NCBI RefSeq assembly: GCF_020966635.1
Contig: NZ_JAJKFQ010000001.1
Span: 1,116,001 to 1,180,000, forward strand
DNA length: 64,000 nt
Origin: Stieleria sp. JC731
Lineage (GTDB): Bacteria; Planctomycetota; Planctomycetia; Pirellulales; Pirellulaceae
Direction: 5' to 3'
Made by a program: the position numbers and the translations under genes. Under the pieces are notes generated by a model. It was not told where the DNA came from, ran no database searches, and saw only the letters and a program-made list of their open reading frames with translations. Positions 12,701-19,872 of the stretch are shown here, in pieces (position 1 is the first letter of the stretch; the number at the start of each line of letters is the position of its first letter).

Positions 12701-15700
12701 GATGTGAATCTGCCCGCATCTTGATAACGCGGATCGGTGAATCGATCTTCGCGGAATGTGTCAGGGGTCGCCGAGATCGCCGCGTCTGCACTGCGGGAAA
12801 TCGTCGAGTTGATAACCGTCGCACGTGTCATCGCCATATCGATTGGTGAGACAACCACGGTGTCACCGCCGATGGCGACGGGACCACCGCCGTAGCGAAT
12901 GTTCGCGAATTGGATGTGATTAGCGAAGATTCCGGCGTCTTCAGGGTTGTTGCGAAGTTCATCCGCAATATCCAAGTCGCTTCGGAAATCGATTCCGCCC
13001 CAGTCTCCTGCTACCGGATCTGGAAGCAAGCCGATTTGGTTGCCGGTACCTACCGAATCATCATTCACGCTGGTGAGGATCACATCACCTGGGATGATGG
13101 CACCGCCAGAATCTCGTGCGGGCAATCCACCAGCTGTGATGATGCTTGGTGTACCGAGCACTTGCAGGTTCGAGCCGCTCAGGTCGATCGTCGGGGCAAA
13201 GCTACCAACGCTCAGTCTCGCGTTACCGAACTTCAGGATGGCACCAGCGTCGATGATCATTTGTACGTCGGCGGGCAAGTTAAGCGACGTGCCATCGGCC
13301 AGTGCTGAGCCGTTATTATTGAACCCGATGTTGTAGCTGAAGTTGTCGCCAGGCGTGTAGAGCAAGCCGTCACGACCGCCGTTTCCAACAACGCGGATCG
13401 TCAGATCGAGGTCACGCAAGTAGCGAGCTATCGACTGATCATTCAGCAAGCTCTGCTCAAGGGTTCCATTTAGAAACTTCTGACGGATCGTTGACATGCG
13501 AGACGCGTCGGCAACCGCTTCGTCGATTTCAGCATAAGCATTTGCTAGGTTGAAAGTCGTGCGATTGCGGAACGCTTCGATGAATTGGCGATCGGTCAGC
13601 GTGCTCGGCAAGCGTGCCGAACCATTTCGTAAGACAGTATTTCCCTTGTCGACGTAAATCGTTTCCGATGGGTCTGACGGGATGAACCAGTAATCGAATG
13701 TGCCTCCGGGAACTCCGTCGGCATCGCCATCAAGAGCAACGCCGGTTTTGTCAGTCAGGTTGCTCAGTGCCGATGGTGTGAAATCGACTCGCAGTTCGTA
13801 GCTGCCTTGGGTGAGTCCACCATAGCCGGTGCCATCGATAGCCGGATCATACGAATCGTTACCCTTCGCAGAAACGCCAATCATGTAGCGACCGGCGACC
13901 AGCGATTCGATTCGGATTAACGAGTCGTTGCTGAAGTAGTCATCGTTCTGTGCGACTTCAACAAATTCGCCTGGAGAAATCTCGCGATACAGACGTAGCT
14001 GTGTATCGAGCAAGCTAGGTGTTGTCAGTCGCTCGGCGATCGTTTCGATTGCGATCGAACCTTGCTGATCGACAACGAACTCATACATGTCGATGTCGGT
14101 GCTATCTGGTCGGTACAAGTACTGACCATGCAAGATATCGGCGTAGCTTGGGAAAGCCGGCTCGTTGTCGGTACCTGGTGAGAAGATGAAGCTGGTGCTT
14201 TGCGTCACAGGTTGTGGCAAGTCATCTGCATAGCCATAACCGAGCAGTTGCCCGACGCCAAACATCGCACCGCGGAAGAACTCGCCGCCGAATTGATCGT
14301 CGACTGATTCGTCAAAGTCTTGGAAGTCCATGACGACCAAGTCATCAAGGCCGTCGCCGTCACGGTCACGCGTGACAACAGCCAAAGCGCCTTGGGCACT
14401 TGATCCACGTTCGTCGCCACCGTAGAGGTCGCCAACGGCGATCGAGAATCCGCCGATGTCGGCAGGGTCACGATCGGAAACTTCAACGAAGGTGACACCC
14501 AGGTATTCGCTGTAAAGCGTCATCACTTCGCGAACACGTTGCTTTTGTTGTTCGCTGATGATGTTGAAATAGTTGTAGTCTTCGGTGATGCCGGGGCGGT
14601 TCGGGTCATCACCCAACCAGCTGGCGACGAAGTCATATTCGATTACCGAAATGCCATCGACCGAATCGGCGAACTGGCGCACGTAATCCAGTGGCACGAC
14701 TCGGTTCAGTCGCGAAGGATCTTCAGGGCGAATGGTTCGGGTGCCGGGAACGTCAGGGCCGGGCAAATCCAAACCGTATCGAGACTCGTTGACGATTTCC
14801 GATGTCAGATATGCGGAACTCGTCGAGTTCGATGAGATTGACCAACCGGAGTTCAGATCAAAAGCGGTTTCGAAACTGTCGCCGGCACCGTCAGGGATCG
14901 CGGTTGTTGGCGAAGGCAAGGTCAGTTCTTGCGGGGCCATCGGAAGAGCCGCCGACTGGCCGACTCGCAATCGGACTGCGCCGTCGAGCAACTGTCCAGG
15001 ATTGGCTGGGTCGGAGATCCGTGCCAGCGAGCGTTTGTAGTTCAGCCGTGCGATGTTCGTGACGCTGTTGTAATCAACGGCATCAGCGTCCAACGCGATC
15101 GTAACATCGTCGGTGTTGTTTGCGGTCTCGCGAGTGAAGATCAGCTGATAGAAGCTTGGGTCTTCGGCAAGTGTTTGGTCCAAGTCATCGTCGTTGAAGT
15201 GAACTTCGATGATCCCGGTTTCGACACCGATTGAACCGTCTGCCAATCGGCGAACAGGCTCAGGGACAACGGCAACGACTTTTGGGCCAAGGTTGATGCT
15301 GAAGCGACGTGAGAAGTTCGTGCCATCTTGGAAAGCTTCGCCATCGTCTCCGCGAAGTGCCAAAGTCCCGGCACCTAGAATGTCGATCTGGTAAGTGTCG
15401 TCAGGAAGTGGCTCTGCAAATCGGAACACGACTTCACGTGGCGAATCGCCGAGGCCGATGTAACCTGGTTCCACCGCAACATCGCTGACGCCACTGAGCT
15501 GGATCGGCGAGTAATTGATGCTCTGGCTGCCGATCCGTGTGTCAGGGTTGCCTTCTTGGATCGACGCACGCAGCAGGCGCGCGGCTTGTGGATTGTTGTT
15601 GATCGCGCGGACGAAGTCGGCTGCGGTCGATGAGTAATCCTGCGTTCCGACGGTGTAGCTGTTCAGTTGCACGCGGATGGTTTGGTCGCTGACGACAACG

Positions 15701-16563
15701 ACTGGGTTGGTTACGCCGCCAAAATTGCGACGCTCAACAATCACGTTGACATCGCGTCCGTCTTCGCCAGGGATTTGCGAGATCAGACGCACTCGGACAT
15801 CACCACCGGTTCCGAAGTCGGTCACCGCTTGGGCGGCGTTTGCACCATCCAACGTCAGCGTTTCTTCGTCCAGGCTACGTGCCGTTGCCAATGCTTGGCT
15901 GCTAGGGCCGCTGACCTGGATCGCTTCGATCAAGTCGCCTGCGCGAAGAGGATCATTGGTGCTGGTGCGCAACGCGTTGTTGATTGCGGTTTCGAGGTCT
16001 CGCGCGAGCGTACGGCGAGACGGATTCGTGCTCAGCGTGATCGTGATCGTGCGAGTGTCCGCATCGGTCGACAACTGCGGAACCGCCGTGGTCGCGGCCG
16101 CATTTGATGCGAATTCGATCGTAATTCCGTTGCCCAGATTTCCGGTTTGGCGAGCTCGGAATTCAAAAATCGCCGATCCACCTGTACCCAGATCACTTGT
16201 GACCGAGGCGGCTTCGAAAACATTGTCTTCGCCAGCGCGGGTGATGCGAATCGCATCCAACGTCGATTCGTCGATGGCGGAATTGTCATCGAATCGGAAC
16301 GTCAACTCGTTGGGAGAAAACGTCAGAGTCTCATTTTCGTGCAGCAAATCGCCTTGATTGGGCTGAATGCCAATCAAATCTGGACCGGCCAGCAACTGGC
16401 GGGTTTCCAGGTTCTCCAACAACGATTTTCGCTTTTCATCGCGACGACGTGACTTAGCACGCGTGCTTGAGGTGCGACGCCCGGCCGTCGACTCGCTTGA
16501 TTGCGATGAAGAAACGCGGCTGAGTTGCGAGCGAAGAGAGTGAGATCGTTTACGGAAGGTCAT
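799..16563 (-). CDS. Giant secreted LEPR-XLL / pseudo-metzincin / GEVED / dockerin protein (5254 aa)
   Basis: The start ATG at 16563 has a GAGG about 8 bases upstream. Residues 1-45 are basic and Ser-rich and are followed by a LEPR-XLL signal (LLENLETRQLLAG, about 48-60), implying export. Residues about 620-900 resemble the matrixin/serralysin-like segment of large planctomycete proteins, but the zinc motif HExxHxxGxxH reads FGVGQLLGYGY at 768-778, so peptidase activity should be lost. Next come parallel beta-helix-like stretches, pre-peptidase C-terminal-like segments (DVYSFVAESGTEVWLDID) and many modules centred on FEFD. The C-terminus holds a GEVED domain (YVDAWFDWNQNGQFE) and two dockerin calcium loops (DANNSGAVSPLDALNII and DVNGDGFMSASDALAVI), then an acidic tail. 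It is probably a surface or extracellular adhesin or scaffold; the dockerin could bind a cohesin partner not seen here. The frame is open over 15.8 kb with no frameshift. Confidence 0.93.
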   Translation of the reverse strand: MTFRKRSHSLRSQLSRVSSSQSSESTAGRRTSSTRAKSRRRDEKRKSLLENLETRQLLAGPDLIGIQPNQGDLLHENETLTFSPNELTFRFDDNSAIDESTLDAIRITRAGEDNVFEAASVTSDLGTGGSAIFEFRARQTGNLGNGITIEFASNAAATTAVPQLSTDADTRTITITLSTNPSRRTLARDLETAINNALRTSTNDPLRAGDLIEAIQVSGPSSQALATARSLDEETLTLDGANAAQAVTDFGTGGDVRVRLISQIPGEDGRDVNVIVERRNFGGVTNPVVVVSDQTIRVQLNSYTVGTQDYSSTAADFVRAINNNPQAARLLRASIQEGNPDTRIGSQSINYSPIQLSGVSDVAVEPGYIGLGDSPREVVFRFAEPLPDDTYQIDILGAGTLALRGDDGEAFQDGTNFSRRFSINLGPKVVAVVPEPVRRLADGSIGVETGIIEVHFNDDDLDQTLAEDPSFYQLIFTRETANNTDDVTIALDADAVDYNSVTNIARLNYKRSLARISDPANPGQLLDGAVRLRVGQSAALPMAPQELTLPSPTTAIPDGAGDSFETAFDLNSGWSISSNSTSSAYLTSEIVNESRYGLDLPGPDVPGTRTIRPEDPSRLNRVVPLDYVRQFADSVDGISVIEYDFVASWLGDDPNRPGITEDYNYFNIISEQQKQRVREVMTLYSEYLGVTFVEVSDRDPADIGGFSIAVGDLYGGDERGSSAQGALAVVTRDRDGDGLDDLVVMDFQDFDESVDDQFGGEFFRGAMFGVGQLLGYGYADDLPQPVTQSTSFIFSPGTDNEPAFPSYADILHGQYLYRPDSTDIDMYEFVVDQQGSIAIETIAERLTTPSLLDTQLRLYREISPGEFVEVAQNDDYFSNDSLIRIESLVAGRYMIGVSAKGNDSYDPAIDGTGYGGLTQGSYELRVDFTPSALSNLTDKTGVALDGDADGVPGGTFDYWFIPSDPSETIYVDKGNTVLRNGSARLPSTLTDRQFIEAFRNRTTFNLANAYAEIDEAVADASRMSTIRQKFLNGTLEQSLLNDQSIARYLRDLDLTIRVVGNGGRDGLLYTPGDNFSYNIGFNNNGSALADGTSLNLPADVQMIIDAGAILKFGNARLSVGSFAPTIDLSGSNLQVLGTPSIITAGGLPARDSGGAIIPGDVILTSVNDDSVGTGNQIGLLPDPVAGDWGGIDFRSDLDIADELRNNPEDAGIFANHIQFANIRYGGGPVAIGGDTVVVSPIDMAMTRATVINSTISRSADAAISATPDTFREDRFTDPRYQDAGRFTSDYTRVGPEIHGNSLSDNSINGLYIRLQQRSGEDLEAITRTTRFDDTDIPHVLTENLVIQGTPGGAIVQSGAPSSILIRLSEVVGGGAIDAGRYAYRLTNVTSDGLESAASDQTVSVNVANDNSGIRLVQLPTPSSSSDVVSRRLYRATIDPVTGNPGPFKLVANLNASNTTYTDRMEEGGAELATFASPLRSRLDASLVIDPSTVIKIDGARIEAKFGANFIAEGTSGNPIVITSLEDQRYGGGGTFDTNSRDNSAELNPGDWGGIYIGPGSVASFDHAVIAGAGGSTRIEGGFASFNAIEVHQGTLRLTNSRIENSADGRESVNDTRVGRGDNAPGTVFVRASTPIIVNNDFIDNDAAAITIDLNSLNGNEVSDHGRSTGMLNNFDVVGNLGPLVEDNSLTRNGINGMLVRGGELVTEGVWDDVDIVHVVNETIEIPNKHIYGGLRLISDARGSLVVKFESQEGQENTNPAGIVVGGSLLSAGGQFRDIADRIGGSLQLIGHPDFPVVMTAISDDFVGAGFTIDGYAQVDTDNDGVISGVITSGDDDNTSGTPQLVGNLPTGPEVNLGTTIDNDVAATITGSFTATVGDANDIINSLVTVDNMQTGQQLVSQNYVFQYSTYLTSGGTTTPLNQTTITQPAQLIADDTVESRGTYAGPNGVVNWVATTTFIDGLATMFTSLDLSSTSPLGDIRVVSYLDEDINLPTDDLMYTVGTPGQADFRVYTVDSALRVGFSHGGFYSNDGTNQINATYEGWAADAFPDLETQILAGNQAYSVPGVIDLTDLPSMVDPVFGTVNGTEDVTTALSWIVNSNALNSRVTSFLELLAADPTVVQPPTASLSTGQWEGVVIREGADDRNVAAVAEQEPVRMTVFENNAIPGQAQFLGELAPNEQSGDENRRLGFIVDGAITTRDDIDVYSFVAESGTEVWLDIDRTSTSLDTVIELIDINGNVLAASNDSLLAEQDAATGLYVSPLLDSDSAQALTVNEERIPVARFTFDGAIANATSGTFTLGLDTSVSTQTVNVDVTTFLANPAAAIANALNSTFSNEIGFVTANRLSNSATGQYVVEVQFDPDFFTATDVPGFRLSTAGVFPAIPASPAPVVENADSVLQDTYSYNYKDAGMRIRLPGETGTRNQYHVRVRSSNTRDASDFATLIDPANVTGGLTRGRYQMQIRLQEADESAGTQVRLTDIRYATNGLQIIGQPLHSQLTGEEAETTASNDTASTAQRLGYFSVGDDTTAAAGPLQSDRLAKSIAGSIDSATDVDWYQFDIQYDDLTRDNSPLFLSTVIDLDYASNFARSDMALYVFDAAGNLIYTGTDSNIAEDLPSSRSDNSTDDLSRGGAGTQDPFIGSVELAEGTYYVAVSNQTQVPIAMDQFFNPASNNPLVRVEPIAAIDRIADDNMQNGILFNSSSILPYSLDDVYLYVNTTSGLHIVNPFTGVDYGEVGNFGGEVIRDAAFRSNGELYAYTQFSGRPRSDSSYFYVQLDTGTGTPTTVNTAPVLETLESIVSEAPNPEILEATSDEGVTIEALTIRELLNTERGFFVGSRAAGGNPGIDYRTNVLWEFDPSTGLTNGDPFTNRFVSIAGAGTDRREVGQIDTTPIALGRATQLGVTDVISVNAAGNFVQQLFDGDGFSITSGTDTVAFEFDLIGAAVQVTGAPVLDGDTLTVGGTTFEFDTGRRLRLANVFANGGLDVGQRVTVSTGTGFETFEFVAQGTQPTNANNIPIVVRGAGGLARPVTAIATDLASAIVQNLPDANITLLGNEIAFGPNATFTTFGAGLSSIGAAGVAGNNIPILIDESFDATQVLDAILDAFANNSITANVNGLSFTVPGASTIIVSSSGLVGGGTIGVTPGSEVIQIELDDTASDVAQKVTDVINSLGATFTATDQNHSVLISGGNISVATGNLVAGGLPQGGLITGVEIVGNDIYAISDAGGLYRVSSNQLIAGTQIINGNRQIGELVATATDLQRVGERFTGLRAGPNSVDGGLYSNVLFGITESGNIYAFNLQGELVPYFAGGRSMISTGIQDAQGLDFSTLDYNLWHFTDSRSGDAGHNNNGGTRSLAFNYEGQFQSNYSDPSEYPTATGRRDGQGVNQTFNFPGGAKGEVLSNEFSLANYSQSDLPMLYFTYLIEADGGGSTDALRVFVVEPDGTQHAVALNTTVTRPGSNDPASIGGPDDEFDDPPQNAPYNDTIDVDKQQLFDNTPTWRQARVPLSEFAGLEGLRLLVEFSTAGRVDTGSASIQAIPASDLIEGQSIRVSGETFEINFPPTLIAPSGAQISSAYAADAAARVEFVLDGQTYVLDDGTRTIDSSPSDPLDPLSAPNEIAIDLGPAADLASLSSAEIADLISSMVAAMPPAAAMTYNFVTDGNSIEFGNASDLSSPSTTLLTVRNVSSTTPNAINVRASMSAAEVAQAIRTALLTRFIPASISTVTPNYIPVDGAQVTLPGFNLSNSGPFINASQRYVDQYGATPVAGSRDNDFNGIYLDDFIIGLAERGEQVVDDRPAGSGIDTSFVSDTRFAFPEPDDPLSDLVTGSYQVEIRDSSEYISSISGLQFREFNSNERFSDAITIEARPASELVDGQVFSISDGRSTVEFEYDFDGSVTPGRVGVPVSLNVTDEDTGLLRAQTATEVAKSIIGAINRTDVRSVMDVAAVPSTGFDTSVTPAAGVKQLVRIDPRINLVGDVIVSDSEGTLAAVDHSRLRGDSNRERSAQGVIMVESSRFLYNSEYGISIQHDASANVAGNDTSSIVRYPRNLVELNSEHYVPGVVVQSNVVAFNGTGGIQVEGLDITLNETDLDPVNIDRIVNNTIIGGSITAGTSSPSDTFKGILFDQGLISFADVVTDYSPNAGGSPPTLTHQTPAAALGAPDGTGRGTEPTDGLTAVSLGLGGTLTVQFTDNYLTGDGTSAGDLVVFETGAIESVQVEISRDGLSYTSVGIIGGLTNQIDIDQFGFGPNDRFSFVRLTDLRQGDASGSALGADIDAIGAISSVPVDQYTAGGVGISINGGSSPTLLNNVIANTETGISLAGDNGGFISGGNSYYKNTNNTDAGVSLGQLAQVLTNSEAVFVDPANFVFAPASGSRIIDSSIDSLPDRPSLTTIRNAVGISPSPVLAPVLDVNGQTRVDDPDVEPPSGLGERVFKDRGGFDRGDMEGPRVTLLQPYAPGIGLDAGRATVLGNRPDAFEIQLIDGLAPSDTVPGTGIKDDTVSTGSLILLKDGVPLVEGTDYRFAYNPSTNVIRLTPIAGAWEDNSTYLIRMVDGSDAIVQAGSGVVYPDGAKLTVVDSLNQPTVFEYETGLIVDFLAGLTATTADGILLQLYDGNVTRTFEFDSNNAATPTATAVTIPAAGTTADFVALLAEAINNDTTLTFTARSSGETLQLVGGTPLSTVTSTSGALQVSGNSGTETGFGFQIPVIPGTMIADVADGDSIQISLGSVNVIDFEFDVDGLLVNQNAVRVSINQQASLDAVINALVRAIGGSTLGLAPENAGFGRIFLGGDSTYSIDVSNSSATQIALPGEGPTVPINIAIDLTDVEIAEVIRQTIEDQNLTGVSASTVDVRVFLEGTGGVSGFGAVDRVVIQDQVGNELQPNQADGRTELTIFIGTGYDYGDAPVPYVSTMAGGGPRHQIDPSLSLGPSVSADADAELPNADNDDGITLPASFQAGFSFPVGIFVRNDDAGTSTDQPVYVDAWFDWNQNGQFEASERYRFGTAGTNRGPALVDNTTTTKLIDVPASALSGSTYARFRISENSNLGPNGDAASGEVEDYEIFISNNPYTNPVNRYDANNSGAVSPLDALNIINSIARNAATTGSVNLQTTPITSPIYPDVNGDGFMSASDALAVINELARISNGASGEGELVSGSFVSAGSGVLASATTAAGDLLIRQSDLLPATSDSDSDDQGDDSAEMGPTLPSEETADQSSIFDLPEVIELDSIVDDLAMDKAGSASSEKENGLDQFFASL

Positions 16564-17025
16564 CCAGAGGCCTCGTCATTTTGCCCACGTTCTGGGCAGT
16601 CGTTCTGTTGGGGCAGCACGTAATGGGTGACTCCGCTGCCAGGGGTGCCGGGCAAGCGGATTTGACCCAAGTCAGGTCAAAGTTTGCAAAGTTGATAAGC
16701 TAGGGGGACTGCGCTAGATAGCGGCAATGCCTGGCTCGAAGTGTAGTTAGACCGAGTCGAACCGCAATGAAAAAGGCATCTTCCGCCGATTCCACCACTT
16801 GGGCAGCCCTCCTAATCGACCCCAAGGTCCAATCCCGACGTGCATCCACACGACGGGGCGACACGTTCGACGATTCTTGGCTCACGAAAGTTCCTCTCTT
16901 GCGTGGTTTCGCTTCGGGTTGGTACCGTCCTGTGAGCAAGATGCTGATTTTGCAGCCCAAAATCCGCCCTTCTTGGTAGTGGTGATCAAGTTATCAAGAG
17001 TGGGTTGAGTGGACAAAATGTCAGG
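16564..17025. other. divergent intergenic region, giant gene / TPR lipoprotein
   Basis: No gene is credible here; short frames on both strands lack codon bias and family features. It should hold the promoters of the giant gene (leftward) and the TPR lipoprotein (rightward). It contains two inverted repeats: TGCCCA/TGGGCA at 16582-16598 with 5-base spacer, and a better one at 16661-16681. Confidence 0.55.
16661..16681. promoter_or_regulatory. possible operator, 7-bp inverted repeat
   Basis: TTTGACC and GGTCAAA are perfect inverted arms separated by 7 bases, about 100 bases upstream of the giant gene start. The size and spacing suit a dimeric repressor or activator site, but no cognate regulator is identified and chance cannot be excluded. 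Confidence 0.3.
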
Positions 17026-17844
17026 ATGACAGTACCGATGAACGCAGAAGTTTCCAACGCAATCCCGCGAATCGATAGTTTAGTTGGTGGGTTTCAGGTC
17101 CGCTCACTGGTGCTGGTTCGGCGGGCGGTCCCCGTCATCGTGACGGTTTTCCTTCTCTTTCTTACATCGGCTGGATGTCGCTTTAGCGCTAGCGGAAAAA
17201 ATGCCTTAGGTGCCCAGTTGCACCAACAAGGCCAGTACACGGCCGCTTTGCAACAGTTCCAACAGGTGGTTGCTGACGATCCCAGCAATCCTGACGGTTA
17301 CTACAATTTGGCAGCCACCACCCATCGTCTGGCCAAACAGCGATCAGACGAGGCTTTGTTCAATAACGCCGAGGCTCTTTACAACCAGTGCCTCGACCAC
17401 GATCCCAATCATGTCGAGTGTCACCGCGGCTTAGCGGTGTTGCTGATGGACACCGGACGGCCGGACCGAGCGTTCGCGCTGATGAAAAATTGGGCCAGCA
17501 CCAACCCGATGGCCGCCGAGCCTCGAATCGAGCTGGCCCGGTTGTACGAAGAAGTCGACCAACCAGAGACCGCGCTGAAGTATCTCGAAGACGCGGTCCA
17601 GCAAGACGCAAATAATTCACGAGCATGGCTGGCACTCGCTCGGTTGCGTGAATCCAGCGGCGATTTGCCGCAGGCCCTGCAGAACTACCAACGAGCGCTC
17701 GCGCTCAACAACACTCAGCCAATGATCGCCGAGCGAGTCGCAGCGCTGAGTCGTCAGATTAATTCAAATCTAGATGCGGCCCGTTCTGGGGCCGCGACTC
17801 AGATCGCTCGACCTTTGCCGTATCCGTCGACTGACCGCTACTAG
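17026..17844 (+). CDS. TPR-repeat lipoprotein
   Basis: The protein has a hydrophobic segment (VPVIVTVFLLFL) ending in LTSAGC, a lipobox, so Cys should be lipidated and the rest be outside the cytoplasmic membrane. After it come at least five tetratricopeptide-like units, for example QLHQQGQYTAALQQFQQV, YYNLAATTHRLAKQ and ARLRESSGDLPQALQNYQRA, up to about residue 250, then a short Ser/Ala tail. Such proteins usually hold other envelope proteins together; no partner is evident from the neighbours. Start is uncertain: ATG 17026 is taken here, while a TTG at 17005 with AAGAG upstream and an ATG at 17038 are in frame. The gene is divergent from the giant gene. Confidence 0.85.
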   Translation: MTVPMNAEVSNAIPRIDSLVGGFQVRSLVLVRRAVPVIVTVFLLFLTSAGCRFSASGKNALGAQLHQQGQYTAALQQFQQVVADDPSNPDGYYNLAATTHRLAKQRSDEALFNNAEALYNQCLDHDPNHVECHRGLAVLLMDTGRPDRAFALMKNWASTNPMAAEPRIELARLYEEVDQPETALKYLEDAVQQDANNSRAWLALARLRESSGDLPQALQNYQRALALNNTQPMIAERVAALSRQINSNLDAARSGAATQIARPLPYPSTDRY

Positions 17845-18163
17845 GAAGTGGTGGTAACTTCGCCGTCTGCAGTTATCTAGACGAAGATGTCTACCCGGGT
17901 GGGTCCCGCTTGCTCTTAATAGGTGGTTAAGGGACTAGCCTCGATTGGGATTCTAAATCTGGGCGTCTAGGCAACGCTTCGAGGATACGTTTCGCCTCAA
18001 CTTCGTCGCCTGTCCGGACAATCTGAACCGGAATCGAACCACCCGGCAACACTGCACGTCTTGCTGTTTGTCTTTTGCGTGACCTCCCGCAAACTGACGA
18101 CAATCCGTACATTCTTCCTTTGTTTCCAACTTCTAATCCAACCCTTAACCCGTATTTCGACCC
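17845..18163. other. intergenic region before glyS
   Basis: The 319 bases between the TPR lipoprotein and glyS show no gene and no strong hairpin with a T-run. No T-box like leader (specifier hairpin plus antiterminator) could be recognised before glyS. Confidence 0.5.
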
Positions 18164-19783
18164 ATGAAATCGATGGACAAAATCGTCTCGCTGTGCAAAC
18201 GGCGAGGTTTCCTGTTTCAATCCAGCGAAATTTACGGTGGTGTTCAAGGCTTCTGGGATTACGGGCCACTGGGCGTCGAGCTTAAGCGAAACCTGAAAGA
18301 CGCTTGGTGGCAGGACATGATCAGCTCGCACAACGAGTTGATCGCTCCCCCATCGGCGCCGACCGAGTATGAAATGGTGGGGCTCGATTGCACCATCATC
18401 ATGCATCCACAGGTTTGGAAGTGTAGCGGACACTATGATCTGTTTCACGATCACATGGTCGATTGCCGGGAGTCAAAAAAACGCTATCGGTTTGACCAGG
18501 TGCGCGGACGCTGGTGTACCCACAACGAAACAAAGGTCTTCGTGACTACGTTGGCCGAAGCGGAGCAGGAGCTTGATGAAGTCCGCCGACGCGCGATGAA
18601 GTTCTTCAAATTGCGTCCCAAAAATGCAGACGAACTTTCGATTAGCGACGAATCACTGACACTGGATCAAATTCAAGAGCGTGACCAAGTTCTCGCTCCT
18701 GACGCTAAGTCGCTGGACACGCTGACGGAACCTCGCGAGTTCAACCTGATGTTCAAGACAACATTAGGTGCACTCGGAGGAGAAGACGACGTTACATTCC
18801 TACGTCCCGAGACCGCTCAAGGCATCTTTGTCAACTTTAAGAACGTCGTTGATACATCACGGGTGAAGATTCCTTTCGGGATCGGCCAAGTCGGCAAGAG
18901 TTTCCGTAATGAAATCACCCCGCGGAACTTCACTTTCCGATCCCGCGAATTTGAGCAGATGGAAATTGAATTCTTCTGCCATCCCGAACAATCCAAGCAG
19001 TGGTATCAGTACTGGCGCGATCGCCGTATGAGCTGGTATACCGCTCTGGGGCTGTCGACCGAGTCCCTGATCATGCGAGAGCACCATCAAGAAGAGTTGG
19101 CGCACTACAGCATCGGAACGGCAGACATTGAATACGCGTTTCCATTCTTGCCAGAAGGCGAGTATGGCGAGCTTGAAGGGATCGCCCACCGAGGCGATTT
19201 TGACTTGCGTAGCCACATGGAAGGCAAGCTAGATCCGAATTCGCCTGAAGGCCAACCGATGCAGGTTGAACTCAACGCGGATGGCAAACCGAAGCACAAA
19301 GGAAGCGGTAAAGATCTGTCTTATCGCGACCCGGTCTCCAACGACCGCTTTGTCCCACACGTGATCGAACCGTCAGCAGGAGCCGATCGCGCCGCGTTAG
19401 CGTTTCTTTGCGAAGCCTATACCGAAGACAAAGTGCCAGATGATAAAGGCAACTTGCAAGAACGCACGGTGATGCGTTTGCATCCTCGTTTGGCACCTGT
19501 CAAAGCGGCTATTTTCCCGCTGGTGAAAAAGGACGGCATGCCGGAAATTGCAAAGGATGTCTATTCGGAACTGAAACGCCACATGAACGTCTTCTACGAC
19601 GACAAAGGCGCGGTCGGAAAACGTTACCGACGTCAGGACGAAGCTGGAACTCCTTACTGCATCACCGTCGACACGGATACGCTTAGCGACAATACCGTGA
19701 CGGTACGCGATCGTGATTCATTGGAGCAGGTTCGGGTGAAGATCGATGACTTGGTCGGTGAGCTAAATCAGCGACTTCGCTAA
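18164..19783 (+). CDS. glyS: Glycine--tRNA ligase, alpha2 type
   Basis: Charges tRNA-Gly with glycine in the cytoplasm using ATP. This is the single-chain homodimeric class II enzyme found in Gram-positives, archaea and eukaryotes, not the alpha2beta2 enzyme of Escherichia coli. The N-terminus carries FQSSEIYGGVQGFWDYGPLG (about 18-37), a segment typical of this family. Class II motif 2 is at about 246-262 (FRNEITPRNFTFRSREFEQ) preceded by RPETAQG, and motif 3 at about 401-410 (IEPSAGADRA). The last 100 residues are the anticodon-binding domain. Length 539 fits the family, with an insertion around 150-190. The ATG at 18164 is taken; a second ATG three codons later is possible. It stands alone and converges on the ars genes. 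Confidence 0.96.
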   Translation: MKSMDKIVSLCKRRGFLFQSSEIYGGVQGFWDYGPLGVELKRNLKDAWWQDMISSHNELIAPPSAPTEYEMVGLDCTIIMHPQVWKCSGHYDLFHDHMVDCRESKKRYRFDQVRGRWCTHNETKVFVTTLAEAEQELDEVRRRAMKFFKLRPKNADELSISDESLTLDQIQERDQVLAPDAKSLDTLTEPREFNLMFKTTLGALGGEDDVTFLRPETAQGIFVNFKNVVDTSRVKIPFGIGQVGKSFRNEITPRNFTFRSREFEQMEIEFFCHPEQSKQWYQYWRDRRMSWYTALGLSTESLIMREHHQEELAHYSIGTADIEYAFPFLPEGEYGELEGIAHRGDFDLRSHMEGKLDPNSPEGQPMQVELNADGKPKHKGSGKDLSYRDPVSNDRFVPHVIEPSAGADRAALAFLCEAYTEDKVPDDKGNLQERTVMRLHPRLAPVKAAIFPLVKKDGMPEIAKDVYSELKRHMNVFYDDKGAVGKRYRRQDEAGTPYCITVDTDTLSDNTVTVRDRDSLEQVRVKIDDLVGELNQRLR

Positions 19784-19829
19784 CGATTCATCTGAGGGCG
19801 ATGCCTTCAGGTCTGGTCTCAAGCAATTA

Positions 19830-19854
19830 GCCGCGTTGCGATGGCGAACGCGGC
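19830..19854. terminator. hairpin between convergent glyS and arsM
   Basis: Arms GCCGCGTT (19830-19837) and AACGCGGC (19847-19854) form a perfect 8-bp G+C-rich stem with a 9-base loop, in the 89-base gap between two convergent stop codons. Position suggests a bidirectional terminator, though T-runs are weak. Confidence 0.5.
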
Positions 19855-19872
19855 ATTCAAGAACGCGGGCGG

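Noticed and set aside
16700-16979. Small genes on both strands between the giant gene and the TPR lipoprotein
   Set aside because: They overlap each other antisense, are basic and featureless, and lie where promoters are expected.
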